Of a stretch of 64,000 nucleotides of DNA, positions 22,990 to 34,470 are shown piece after piece. The stretch lies in NCBI GenBank assembly GCA_023213395.1, contig CM041465.1, positions 13,764,001-13,828,000 of the forward strand, in the 5' to 3' direction. A program made the translations under genes and the position numbers. Source of the stretch: Cycas panzhihuaensis. Taxonomy: Eukaryota > Cycadophyta. Below the pieces are notes generated by a model. That model was given only the letters and a program-made list of their open reading frames with translations. It had not been told where the DNA came from and did not search any database. Position 1 is the first letter of the stretch; the number at the start of each line of letters is the position of its first letter.

Positions 22990-23015
22990 TAGAATAGTAA
23001 TGTTTTACATTTGTC
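22961..23015 (-). other. Hairpin around PPT of C with inverted loop
   Basis: Arms 22961-22977 and 22999-23015 are inverted repeats (14 of 17). The 21 bases between them (22978-22998) are reversed: turned back, they give the LTR end found in the other LTR copy plus the PPT AAGAGAGGG on the minus strand. Confidence 0.85.
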
Positions 23016-23039
23016 TTCTCTACTGTATTCATTATTATA

Positions 23040-23920
23040 GTTTCTTTCAACTCTTTTCCCTCTCTAAATTTCTATATGTTTTTGAAGACAATGGTTAGCA
23101 AGATGTCCTACTCATCTATAATGATAGCAAGTTGGTGGATTACAAAATCTATGGTCATTAGAAAAGTATCCATATCTACCATAATGATAGTAGGGTCTGG
23201 AATCTACTAGACCTACTTCATCCTTTTATTATCCTTCTTCTAGAAAACCTATATCTTCCTCTTAAAATACTTCTAGAATGACCTCTTCCTTTTATTTTTC
23301 ATCTTTAAAATTAAGGTTTTTTCAACTCTAACATCTTCTTCATATCTTTTAATTCCCTATTTTTATTGTAATATATGTCCTATTAAAGTTTTAAAAGACA
23401 TATTAGTAGCTTATCCACCAATGATAAGACTAATTACCATAATATCATAGGATTTTAGAAGCTTATAGAGTGTAAGATGAATAATTTTATAATTAGTTAT
23501 TATTTCTCCTACAAAGGCCAAATTGTCCTTAACTTTTACTATTTTGGTAATAAATTTTGAGATAGATTCTCCTTCCTTTAATTGGAGTTTGTACAATTGT
23601 TATCTTAGAGAGATTATATGAGATTCGTTCTTTTGGATATAGAAAGATGCCAGAGTTCGCTAGGCATTAATAGATATGATGACTTTACTAATATGACTTA
23701 ATAATGAATCTCCAACAAACAACATAATGACAGCTTGTGTAATCCCATCTCTTTCTTTATAACTAATTAAATACACTATATTAGTTAGTTTTATTTCTTT
23801 TTTAATGACAATATTCCATGTATTTTTAGCCATTAAAAGACCTTACATTTTTAACTTCCAAGTATTATAGTTTTGTCTAATGAATTTCTGATAGTCACTG
23901 AGAGTTAAAATTGAGGCCAT
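23040..23920 (-). pseudogene. gag of element C, decayed
   Basis: Minus strand from ATG at 23920: MASILTLSDYQKF, then YNTWKLKM and a stop, LMAKNTWNIV, and the copia capsid motif at 23411-23596 (LYKLQLKEGESISKFITKI and VKDNLAFVGEIITN). Near 23090-23210 two zinc knuckles remain, one reading CYHYR then VGHLANHC with a tyrosine in place of a ligand cysteine. Coding then passes within about 80 bases to the PPT, leaving no room for protease, integrase or RT. Stops occur at expected Q and R/K positions. About 290 codons, a normal copia gag length, so gag is complete and only pol is absent. Confidence 0.82.
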
Positions 23921-24507
23921 TAAATCTTTGAAGAGTGGACTAAGAGGAAATATCAGAGATAGAAAAGATAACAATAATTATTTATATGGTCATATACTTA
24001 TACAAAATAGAATAAAAATATATAATTATATAGATTGTAACAAAACTCACCCAAAATAAACCTTATGACTTTCTCCATTCTTTTTTTTTTTAACACTTTA
24101 ACTTCTAATTTGATCAAAATCTACCCTAAAAAATGTACAACTTATTATGATTTAAAAGTGAAAAGTACTCATTTCTTTTCAAACACTTAGTTAAATCTAG
24201 CAAACTCACATTCAATTAAAAGATAATGTCGAGATGGAGATTTTAGGATAAATTTTACTTATTAAGATGAAGTAAAATGAGAGAAATTTGAGTTCTAAAT
24301 ATCAAACTCACACCTTTATAAATTTGTAATTTCCCATTAAATGAAGCAAAATTAGGAGATAAGTCCTTGGAATAGTAAATTCTCCTCACTAAGATGAGTC
24401 TATAGATGAAATTTTATTCAATTTTGAGCACTTCAAGAACTTTGTTTATATAGTTTAGTATGGTTCTATATAATAATTAATGCACTTATTATAAATGTAT
24501 TAACATA

Positions 24508-24552
<45 letters not shown>

Positions 24553-24621
24553 ATACTTTATACTTCTTAATTTCTAAAAAATCCTTCTTATCTGATCTCT
24601 CTAAGGATATGTAATATACCT
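23921..24621 (-). other. Leader of element C with a TC microsatellite
   Basis: Non-coding between PBS and gag. It includes an almost pure TC run at about 24509-24547 and AT-rich text. Confidence 0.6.
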
Positions 24622-24633
24622 ACTATGATATCA
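24622..24633 (-). other. Primer binding site of C, decayed
   Basis: The minus strand reads TGATATCATAGT, derivable from TGGTATCAGAGT by two changes, directly abutting the LTR. Confidence 0.75.
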
Positions 24634-24733
24634 TATTATAATAATAAGAATAGAAGAATAAGTTACTTCCTTACATTAATGAGATAGAAATACTCTTGTA
24701 TAAATGCATACTATATATATAAGTGAGCCTATG
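24634..24733 (-). repeat. 5' LTR of C, first half, interrupted by G
   Basis: Matches 22790-22889. Its last bases ctatg (24729-24733) are repeated at 52831-52835, where the LTR resumes after gypsy G. Confidence 0.88.
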
Positions 24734-25080
24734 TGTAATATAAAACTACCTTTCCTTAGCACTAGCAAGTAGGATCCACTAATAGGTTAAGGATTAATGT
24801 ACTTATTAAGATTTATGCATGGACTACTAAGTTGTCTAGTAAGATGTAAGTCTACTAGGTCCACCAATAGAATCACAAGGAAGAAGACCCTTGCATATGT
24901 ATTTAAAGGGTCGAATATCACTTGTAATGGTTGTCAAGTATTGTTATCTTGAAGAGAAAGTACTTTAGTACTCCCTTTGGTGATCAATTTATTTATGATC
25001 TATTTGTGAACTTGTGTTATTTTGGGTTTACTTTTATTGGTTTTCATCTACAAGGTCATATATCTAAGAGGAAACATTCA
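24734..25080 (+). repeat. 5' LTR of gypsy G
   Basis: 347 bp, tgtaatataaaactacc to gaaacattca, aligned throughout with 52484-52830. Confidence 0.92.
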
Positions 25081-25083
25081 AAG

Positions 25084-25094
25084 TGGTATCAGAG
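25084..25094 (+). other. Primer binding site of gypsy G
   Basis: tggtatcagag, three bases after the LTR. Confidence 0.85.
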
Positions 25095-26392
25095 TCATGT
25101 TTGCAATCATAGGAAGCTACCCAGAAAATCAATTTTTTTTTTACCTCTCAGATTGAGTATCCTCTCTACCTAAGTAGAGATTGAGAAAAGGCCTTTACTT
25201 AGTACTCCCTCCTTGAAGATTGAGGAATGGTACTAGGATAGCTTATGAGTTATAAAGGAAGGAGAATTTCTTCCCTTAGGTACTACTAATAATTTATTTT
25301 TTCTACTTTTCATCGAGTTTTTAGTTTTATTTCTCTATTTCAATTTCTAGATTGAGTTGTATTCCAAGGGTATATAACATTGTTGGGTGGCTACCCTTTC
25401 TCCCCCCTACCTCTCTTTGTTAGGTAGATAACACTGTTAGGTGGTTACCCAAGTAGTTAGGTAGAGACCTTGTATCAAGGGTCTTTAAATATCACAGAGA
25501 TTTATCATTCTAGCTCAGCGCATCGTGGCTTTTCTGCCCCTTGCATAAAGGATTGGAAATGACTCTCCTGAACCAAGCCTTAGATAGAACTTGGCTATGG
25601 AAGTACACCTCCATATACCCTTGGGTATATAGGAGGACCCCTTTAGGATCCCAAATCCTCCCTAACATAGGTAAACCATCGATCATTAAAGTCTTGTAAT
25701 ACAGTGGTTAATAGTTAATGCCACAAAGCTACCTACCTTGAACTTCTGCATCAGAAGTTTATTAGCAAGCCTATAAGACCCAGCACACCTCCTCTAGTAG
25801 TTAGTAGGACACATCTAATCATTTACACCCTACTTAACCCACTCCATTTCCTAATTAATATTGCAAGACACCACATTAAAAAAGAAAAAGAAAAGAAAAA
25901 AAAATAAAGAGACCAACTTCTACTTACTCCCTAAATTTAGAATCTATAAGAGTAATTAGACTTCTTAAGGAAAAGAAAAAAAAAGGAAGAATAAAGAAAT
26001 AAGAAAAGAAAATGATTACCTTATAACTCATATACCTCAATTCGATTAACACATTGTGTTGGTCATTTTATACTAGGTTAATTTATGTAAGTAATTTTCA
26101 TGCTTTTCGATACCTAGGTCATCGGTAGGCTCTACCATTTTAAACTCACCTTAAATATTATGTACCCCATCTGAACGAGCTTTTCGCACTCCTTTTAATG
26201 GGCTAAATATCTTGTTTATGTAATTTTTAGGGTCAATAGGTTATAAACACCTAAAATCCCCCTATTTGTCCCTTCTCTCCCTTATAATAGCTCCCCTATT
26301 CTTCTATCCTATTCTTTCTTGATCTATCCTACTTCATCTATTTCCCTTCTCTCTACTTATTCGTACTTTTATAATCCCCTTCTATAGCTCCA
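25095..26392 (+). other. Leader of gypsy G
   Basis: 1.3 kb without a gag-like frame. A-rich runs lie at about 25870-26010. The next ATG with protein sense is 26393. Confidence 0.55.
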
Positions 26393-27590
26393 ATGGCAAA
26401 AACTCAAGGAGAGAAAATTTTTGATTTAACCAATAGCTTATCTAACTTCAAATTAGAGGTCAATAGTAGACTCAATGACATACCTATCAAATCTAATCTT
26501 GATGGCACCAAACAAGAGATTCTTACTTAACTCTAATAGTTGTTACCATCTCAACTCCAAAGCATAGGAACTTCTAATTTGACAAGCAACCAACCTCCCT
26601 CGTTTTAAGGAAGTAATGCGCCTACAGGAGGTTCTCCACTAAGGTTCTCCTTTTCTCACTATAAAATCAACATTCTTACCTTTGATCTAGATGTGAATAG
26701 AGAGTGTACTTAGAGATGGATTAACAAGTTAGAATCCTACTTTATTCTCCACTTGATGTTAGAGGAGAACCAACTCTTATATGCCTCCATTTACTTAAAT
26801 GGATGAGCCTACCATTGGTTCAACTGGTAGAAGTAAGAATATCCCTCTCACCTAATATAGTCCCACTTCACCAATTGTTTCTTTAAATAGTACGAGGATA
26901 CATGGAACCAATCTTTCTTTATACAACTTGCTTAGCCTAAATAAACCACAATAGTAGAGGCTTACATTGATGAATTTTAAGATTTATATAATTGCATGTG
27001 ATAAAGCTAAAACTTGGACAAATAAATTATCATTGATATTTATATGGTAGGACTCTAAGATTGTGTTTATATGAGACTAAAGACAATGGCAATCTACTCC
27101 CTTAAGGAAGCATTTAAGTGGGCTTGTATAGTAGAAGTCAAGTTTGTAGCAAATAGACCCTTGACTCCTCATCGAGATAACCTTTAGTTCTCACTCACTC
27201 AATAATCAAACTTCTAGTGATTGCAACTTCAATTTGATGATGTCACCCATCCTCAAGCTAACTTTATATGTCCTTGACCATGATAGGATGATCCCACTTT
27301 CCCATCTACTACTTGATAGAATGATGACTTATCCACCAAAAGAATCCAAATTTCTCAATTTAAAGCACAACACCGACTAGAGGTTAGCTTCTATATGTAG
27401 TGTATAGAAAAGTGGACTTTCAGGCATGGTCATTTCTATAAGGCATGATGTATGGTTTTTTCCATTGACCCATCCCTCTCCCCTAATGAATCCTTTGACT
27501 CTGACTCTGAACATGATGCTGATGATGAAACCCATGATGACCCTACCCTAAGCCCCTACCCCAAAGTATCCCTATCTACTATCAACACCT
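26393..27590 (+). pseudogene. gag of gypsy G, decayed
   Basis: The frame from ATG 26393 reads MAKTQGEKIFDLTNSLSNF and, after several stops at Q positions, the gypsy capsid signature: a W-containing RWINKLESYF (about 26715), ASIYLNGxAYHWFNW (about 26785) and LVQSHFTNCF-like text (about 26855). The zinc-knuckle area near 27400-27450 is too eroded to call. An acidic stretch follows (SDSEHDADDETHDD near 27500), typical just before protease. About 400 codons, with many TAA/TAG stops. Confidence 0.75.
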
Positions 27591-28854
27591 CCTTTTGTCC
27601 CAAACTCCTATGAGTTAGAGGCATTCTTCACAAGACTCCAATGTCTATCATGATCGATGGTGTCATGTCACTCAACTTCCTTGATATCTCTATAGCCAGA
27701 CGACTTAACCTATATATCATACCAAAAATTGGCTTCACTTGTTCTCTGCTAAGGTACCAAAAACTCCACTATATAGGTGCTATTAAAAACCTCTAAGTAT
27801 AAATTACCTCCTACCTTTTGGTGTTAGATTTATATGCTTTGTCAATAGGAGAATTTGATGCTATCTTGGGGATTCAATGGTTGCAAACCTTAGGAACCTA
27901 TAGCATGAATAACTCACCTACTAATCCATTCATTGCCTTCAAAGTCCAAATGTGTCAAAATCATAAAATTTATGGAATATAGTCCCCTCGTAACCAAGTG
28001 GTCTCTCCCAAACGCATGAAATGCCATCTTCAATCTCACCTAGGATATATAGTTTGCCTTAATAATATTCAAATTGAACCATAAATTTATCCATGTATTG
28101 AAGACATTATTACCCAATATAAACAAGTATTTTCTCCTTTGCCTACCACTATTCCTCTTGATTGTGGCTTCCATTATACAATTGACCTCCAATCCAATCA
28201 TGACCTTATTAGCCTCATACCCTACCATAAATCATACTTTCAAAAGAATGAAATTGAGAAACTCATAACTAAGCTCCTTGACATTAGCATAATCCAACCA
28301 AGTAAAATCCCTTACACAACCCCAATTATCTTAGCTAAGAAGAAAGATGGTTCCTTCTGCCTCTGTATCAATTATAGGGAAGTAAATAAGATTACCATTA
28401 AAACTAATTTCCCTACCCTTTGCATAGAGGACACGATGGATGAAATCCATGGCACAACCATTTTTTTCTAAATTAGACCTTTAGTCCAGTTACTATGAAA
28501 TCCTAATTACCCTACAAAATTGCCATAAGATGACATTTCTAACATATCATGGCCATTTTAAGTTTCATACAATGACCTTTGGCCTTTATAATTTCTTGGC
28601 AACTTTTCAAGCTCCCACAAATTAAATTTTTGGCCTCTATCCCTAAAGTTTATCATAGTTTTCTTCAATGATATTTTTATTTATAGTGTTTGGCTAGACC
28701 ACCACATCCAACACTTAGAAATTATTCTTTAAATATTATAAAACCACCAACTCTACATAAAATTATCTAAGTGCAAGTTTGAGCAATCATAACTCAAATA
28801 CTTGGGGCATATTATATCATCAGAAGGGGTACATATAGACTGTGATAAAATATT
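27591..28854 (+). pseudogene. pol of gypsy G, first part: protease and RT, cut by H
   Basis: Aspartic protease area near 27640 reads MSIMIDGVMSLNFLDISIARRL where IDSGASHNF-like sequence is expected; LDLYALSIGEFDAILGIQWL (about 27825) is its conserved C-terminal half. RT follows in open frame 28139-28471: LPTTIPLDCGFHYTIDL, then KKDGSFCLCINYREVNKIT. A frameshift lies at 28470. FFNDIFIYS (about 28663) stands for the catalytic FxDDILIYS with one aspartate changed to asparagine. SKCKFEQ and YLGHIISSEGVHIDCDKI complete the RT. The reading stops at 28854 where H begins and resumes at 50402. Confidence 0.85.
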
Positions 28855-29685
28855 TGATCCATTTTTAGATCTATTAATTTCATTATACTTTTCAAAATAA
28901 CTATAAAATGCATTGGTAATATTTATTTTCATGTTTCAAACCTTTGTTTAGTAAAAAAATGTAATCTTAATGCTTAAAAATTAGAAAAAAGGTAATTCTA
29001 GTACAACCTATCCTTACCAGTGGTACAACCAAATGACCTATTGGTATGACTAAATGACTTGTCAGTGCAACCAGATGACCTGTCGGTGTGATTAGACCTA
29101 CAAATTACAACCATCAGGTATGATCATAAAATGACAAAATAAATGAAAAATTAGATTTTAACAAAGAAAAAGATTTCATTTAGCACAAAAATTTAGGAGG
29201 AGGATTTTACATATACCATCTCTCTAATAGAAGAAAGAAACCAAGATATAAACTAAAATCAAAATATAGGTTGAAAAACTATTTTTAGAAGAAATGAGCA
29301 TGGCAAGGTTTTAAATCTACCTAGATTTATTACATAATTAGAGGAAAGATGCCCAACAACTATAGACGCAATAGGAAGGATAAGAATAATTAGAAAATAA
29401 CTTAGAGTAGCTTCCCAAATAAGAAAAATGACTCTAAACTAAAGACTGCGTAGGAGAAACAGAGGAAAACATAGGTGTAGAGGGAAAATAGATGGAAAGG
29501 AGTAGAAGAAAAGTGACCAGATCTATTCATTGGGCATTGAAGAAACCTAAGAAGGCTCCAATGCAGCCTAAAGAGGAAGAAAACCAACTATAGTAGTCCA
29601 AGGAAGATGCCCAGGCAGAAATCGTTTCCAAGAAAGGGTTTGAGGATGAACAATAGCCAAATCTTCATAATTGGATCATTAGTAA
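28855..29685 (+). repeat. 5' LTR of gypsy H, first part
   Basis: Aligned with 49270 onward. It holds a 21-bp minisatellite of four units (29021-29104). It ends at agtaa (29681-29685), the TSD of K. Confidence 0.88.
29021..29104 (+). repeat. 21-bp minisatellite in 5' LTR of H, four units
   Basis: Unit starts 29021, 29042, 29063 and 29084; consensus close to tggtatgaccaaatgacc plus three bases. Confidence 0.8.
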
Positions 29686-30208
29686 ATGACATAGAGAGGG
29701 TTAATAAATAATAGTACAAGTTATATTAAATAAAATAGAGCATAAATAAATTAACATTTGAATGATTAAATATAATAAAATACAGAACACCAAATACTAA
29801 ACATCAAATATAGATAGGTGGAAAACCCTATTAAAGGATGAAAAAGCACCTCAAGAATATAAATATATATTAATAAAATAAATATGTATTACAGGTTTTG
29901 ATGAGGATCTCATCCTATCTTCTGTATTTGTTTATAAAGTGTAGCATTTCCTTTATGGAAAGAAAACCTGGTCAGCCTTCTCCTTAATTCTACATACCAT
30001 GGTCATTTGACCAAAATATTTTACTTTTCTACAAACTATTAGACAAGTAGAACATCCTCTAAGAATCTAAGAGGAGATTTTTAAGGAGATAGAAAGGTTC
30101 ATTGAAATGAGAAGTTTGTCATTTCAACAAATTTACATAATTAGGTAAATATATTAACTTTAATAAAGTGACTTTATAAAAATAACATTATAATATCTTT
30201 ATTCTAAT
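29686..30208 (-). repeat. 3' LTR of K
   Basis: About 523 bp, close to 43781-44313; shared blocks include cataaataaattaacatttgaatg and aggagatagaaaggttc in part. Confidence 0.9.
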
Positions 30209-30230
30209 GCCCCACTTTAATGTTATCTTT
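30178..30230 (-). other. Inverted repeat enclosing PPT and 3' LTR start of K
   Basis: Arms 30178-30189 (aaaaataacatt) and 30219-30230 (aatgttatcttt) match at 11 of 12. The 29-base loop carries the PPT (minus strand AAAGTGGGGC, 30209-30218) and the first 19 LTR bases. Confidence 0.75.
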
Positions 30231-30299
30231 TATATAATAGATGATATAGAAGATAGAGGAGAGAAGGTAGAAGATAAAAGATAGAAGATAGAAGAAGAA

Positions 30300-33200
30300 T
30301 TCAACATGATGATCCCCCTTTAATGAAGATGTTTTCAATCTTTAATAATTCTCATAGTTTAATAAAGTTTACTTCTATTAATGGTTTTGTAAGGATGTCT
30401 GTAATTTTCACATCTGTAGGATAATAAAACAAGTTAATAATATTGGCATTAATAAGATTACGAATGAAATGTCGATGCAATTCTATGTGTTTGGTTCTAG
30501 AATGAGCAATATGATTAGTAGCAAGAGATATAGCACCTTGATTATCAATATTAATTTTAATAGAAGAGTTAGGAAATAAATTGAGTTCGCTTAATAAGGA
30601 TTTAATCTAAAGTGCTTCTTTACTTACTTCAATAAGTGCTCAGTATTTAGCTTCTATTATGGATAAAGCTAATGTTTGTATTTTCTTACTTGACCATGTG
30701 ATAGGTGAAGAGTTAAGAAAGAAGATATAACTAGTAGTGGATTTTCTATTATTAGAGTTGTCTAACCAATCAAAGTCTATGTATCATATTAATTTTAGGT
30801 TAATAACGCAAATGTTATATGTTAGACCATTGCAAATTATACTTGCAAGATACCGTAAGATATATTTTGCTACTTTCCAATGTGATTCATGAGATTTTTA
30901 CATAAATCTAGAACACAAAGTAATAACAAAGGATATATTTGGACGAGTATAGGTTAAGTGAATTAAACTACCTAATAATTGACGATATAAAGTAGGGTCA
31001 CATAGTGGATAAGGACAATCAGTTATTAATTTTATGCCCGATTATAAAGGTATGGGGTTGGCTTAGTATTATCCATGTTAAATCTTTTTATTAGTTAAAT
31101 GATATATTTTAGTTGAGAAACAATAATTTTTTAATATGGTTGACAAATTTGTAGACCTAAAAAGTAGTGTAATAGACCTAAGTCTATCATTTCAAACTTG
31201 TTTATTAAAATTGATTTTAATTAGAGAATTTTGAAAAGTAAGGAACCTGTTATTATGATATCATTTATATAAAGAATTAGAATAGTGATATTCTTATCTT
31301 GTCTTTGAAAATAAAGATTGGGATCACTAATGCACTTAGTGTATCCATTTTATAGAAGATAATCATCAACTTTAGTATACCAAACTTGAGAAGCTTATTT
31401 TAGGATTATCTATAAAACCAGGAGGTTGCTTCATATAAATTTCTTCTTTAAGGTCACCATTTAGAAAAGTACTTTTAACATCCATTTAATGAATCTACCA
31501 ACCAAATTTTGTTACTAAGACTAAAATGATTTTAACATTATTTATCTTGGTAATATAAGTAAAAGTTTTAGTATAATCAATACTGCCAACTTGTAAAAAA
31601 CCTTTGGCTACTAAGCAAGCTTTGTGTTTTTCAACTACTCCTTCTAAATTGAACTTAGTTCGATAGACCCATTTAGAGTCTACAAAGTTCTTACCAAGAG
31701 TTAAAAGGACTAAATCCTAAGTTGAATTCTTTTTTAGGGCATCAAATTTATCTTGCATGGCTTGTTATCATATGGGACTGTTGTTTATTTCTTTGAAGGT
31801 TTTTAGATAATCTATGGCCATAACTTTGGTCATTAGTGTAAGGTTTCTTGAAGCTTTTGAGAATGTGTTTTCCTGGCATCTGATAGATTTCTAGCATCAG
31901 AGTTAGCATTAGAGAGAGTTTTTTGTGCCCATACTAGTTGTTTATTTTTTGTATAAGTAGAGGTGGGGGGTAGATCAGATGAATTTGATTGATTAAATAG
32001 ATCTGATGTATAAGATTTAATTAATGTCTAATTCTAAACTTGATTGGATAGGAATCTATGGATTCTATATCATCTTATTTGTTAGAGGGGTCTGATAAAT
32101 AAGTGTTGGTTAATATATTCTCAATAGGAAGTTCTATATAAGCAGTATTTGATGAAGATCCCTCTTCATTAAATACAACATTACATAGAATCAAAATCAT
32201 ATGCAAGATTGGATCAAGAAGCCTATAGACTTTACTTTCTTTACTATAGCCAATGAAGATGTATTTAGAACTTTTAGGGTCAAGTTTCTTACATTTTTCT
32301 ATGGGAACATGCCCCCACATAATGCTTTGAAATATTTTAAGATGTTTGATAGGAGGTTTGCAACTAGACCATTTTTGTTCTAGTGTAACATTCTGTGGTG
32401 ATTTACTTGGTAATCGATTTAAAAGATAGTTGGAGTAGGCTATTACTTCATACTGCAACTTTAGATCTAAACCTTTTGTATGTAACATGCATCAGGTCAT
32501 TTCTATGAGTATATAATTTTTGCATTTAACAACACCATTTTGTTGAAGGGTATAGGCAACTGAATGTTGGAATCATATTTTATGCTTTTTACAGTATTGG
32601 GTAAACTTATTGCTTAAGTATTTTTTTGCATTATTTGATCTAAAACATTTTATTTTAGAGTTGATTTAATTTTATACTAATGTTTTAAATTCTATAAAGA
32701 TATCAAAGACCTGACTTCTTATTTTAATCATATAAACTTAGCATTTTCTAGAGAAATCATTGATGAAAGTGATAAAATATTTACTTCCAAAGTATGACGA
32801 TACTTGGAAAGGACCAGAAATGTTAGAGTATATACGTTTGAGTGGAATTTTTGTTCTGAATGTAGTCTTATATGGAAAAGGATCTATGTGTTGCTTATCT
32901 ATTATGCAGGCTTCATAAACTCCATAGACTGTACTTAGGGTGGGCAATCTATGAACCATATCATGCTTACTTAAGTATTGAAGTTTTCCATAACTTGTAT
33001 GGCCAAACTAGGCATGCCATAGCTTGATGATTGGATCAAATTTAGTTATGAAGGCATTGAGAACTTTTATTTTAGAGTGTTGAAAACTTATTAGATTATA
33101 GAGACCTATTTTATGATCTATAGGTTTTGAAGTAATTATTTTGAACTTGTTTAAAAGTTGTTTGATAACAAATCTATCTTTCCAAAATTTGATAATAAGA

Positions 33201-33860
33201 TCTTTTTGGTAGATTTGATAGACTGAAAGAAGATTTAGTAGTAATCTAAGAATGAAATATATGTCCTTGATAGAATTATCTTTTAAAGAAACATATTTTA
33301 TTTCTTTGAATTTTAGTTATGAGCCACTTCCAAATGAGATTTCCTCTTCATAATTAAGATCAAAATGATACAAAGATAGGTATTCTTGATGTCTCATCAT
33401 ATGATGGGATGCACTCGAGTCAAGAATCCATAAGGGTGATTGAGAAGTTGGAGTTAAGAAGGCTAATATAGAAGTAGTTAGAGAATGGTAAGAATTATGG
33501 GATTGCGGTTGGATCCCCTCAGAAGCTTTCTAGGCTTCAGAAGTAATTATATTTCTATAGATATCAATGGTGTTCCCCTTTTTGTAACAGTAAGCACAAT
33601 TGATGTTCTAATTAGAATTAGAAGTAATAGTATTCCTTTTTAGGAATGACTATTTAGAGGTATTCTAAGATTAAGGTGATCCAAAATACTTATTGTTATG
33701 ATGAGCATTATTTGGAGTAGATGTACCTCTATGAGGTTTTTAGAATTTTAGATTATGATGATTATTTTGATGTTTAGGTTTATTGATTGGTTTTGATTTA
33801 GAAAAAAGAGTCTATGAAGGATCTTTAAGTTTTCTAGTCTGAAACAACATTGTTTGATGT
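30300..33860 (-). pseudogene. pol of K: protease, integrase, RT, RNase H, decayed
   Basis: Read right to left. A zinc-knuckle and protease area at about 33350-33600 (DSSASHHM-like text near 33410). Integrase: frame 32959-32738 with YGVYEACIIDKQH and IYSNISGPFQVSSYFGSKYFITFINDFSRK, and frame 32488-32075 with SNYLLNRLPSKSPQNVTLE and KYIFIGYSKESKVYRLLD. RT: KVYxTKLKVDDYLL-like and LYINDIIITGS near 31270 (YVDD altered to YIND), FEMIDLGLLHYFLGLQI. RNase H: NNRKSTTSYIFFLNSSPITWSSKK (in part, about 30700), DNQGAISLATNHIAHSRTKHIELHRHFIR (in part, about 30500), TDILTKPL. Stops are scattered. It is the minus-strand pol of a plant copia. Confidence 0.88.
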
Positions 33861-33868
33861 TCAACTAA

Positions 33869-34470
33869 CTAATTCCTTAATTGATCAAAGGTAATTAATG
33901 GATGACCTACTTGCTGCCTAGCAATTTTGAAAAGATTGAAATATTTTGGAAGTTTTTTTATTATAAGACGGATGAGTATATCATCATCTTTTGCATGTGT
34001 TATAGTGATAATTTTGTCATTTACTTTTGTGGAAGACTTTATGTAATTGCCTAAGTCTTTATTGATAGGTTGAAGTTTTGATAGGAAGTATTCAACTTTA
34101 GAGAAGTCTTCGTAGTTTAAATCATATATATGTTGTTCTGGAATGGCTAATTTCTTATTGTCAACCTTATCATATTTTTGCTTAAGTGAATTCCAGACTA
34201 TGGCTAAATCATTTGTATCAGAGAAGTTCCAACTAATGTTTGGAGAGAGAGAGGTTAGGATGGTGTCTAGGGCTCCATCACAGTTCATCAAACATACCAT
34301 ATATGTATTTGATATTTTGTCTGTTGGTTTAGCAAATTCTCTTATTATATGTTGTCACAGCTTGTATTACTTTAAGTGGTGGGATATGCAAGTTTTCTAA
34401 TCAACATAATTTGAGCCAGTTAATACTAGAATCAACATATAGGAGGTAGTCCTAGGTATAAGTGCCATTA
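33869..34470 (-). pseudogene. gag of K, decayed
   Basis: Open frame 34300-33869: DGALDTILTSLSPNISWNFS, DLAIVWNSLKQKYDKVDNKK, LNYEDFSKVEYFLSKLQPIN, then ILIRLIIKKLPKYFNLFKIA. This is the capsid domain of retrofit-type copia gag (WxxLxxxY, then a conserved RLLxxLP block). The N-terminus upstream to about 34470 is in another frame with stops. About 200 codons are visible of an expected 300 or so. Confidence 0.75.

Noticed and set aside
24509-24547. TC microsatellite as a promoter element
   Set aside because: It lies in the leader of a dead minus-strand element and nothing ties it to expression.
29402-29587. Minus-strand open frame, similar to 49894-50148
   Set aside because: The two frames look alike only because they lie in the two LTR copies of gypsy H. 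No gene sense, no start context, and indels differ between copies.
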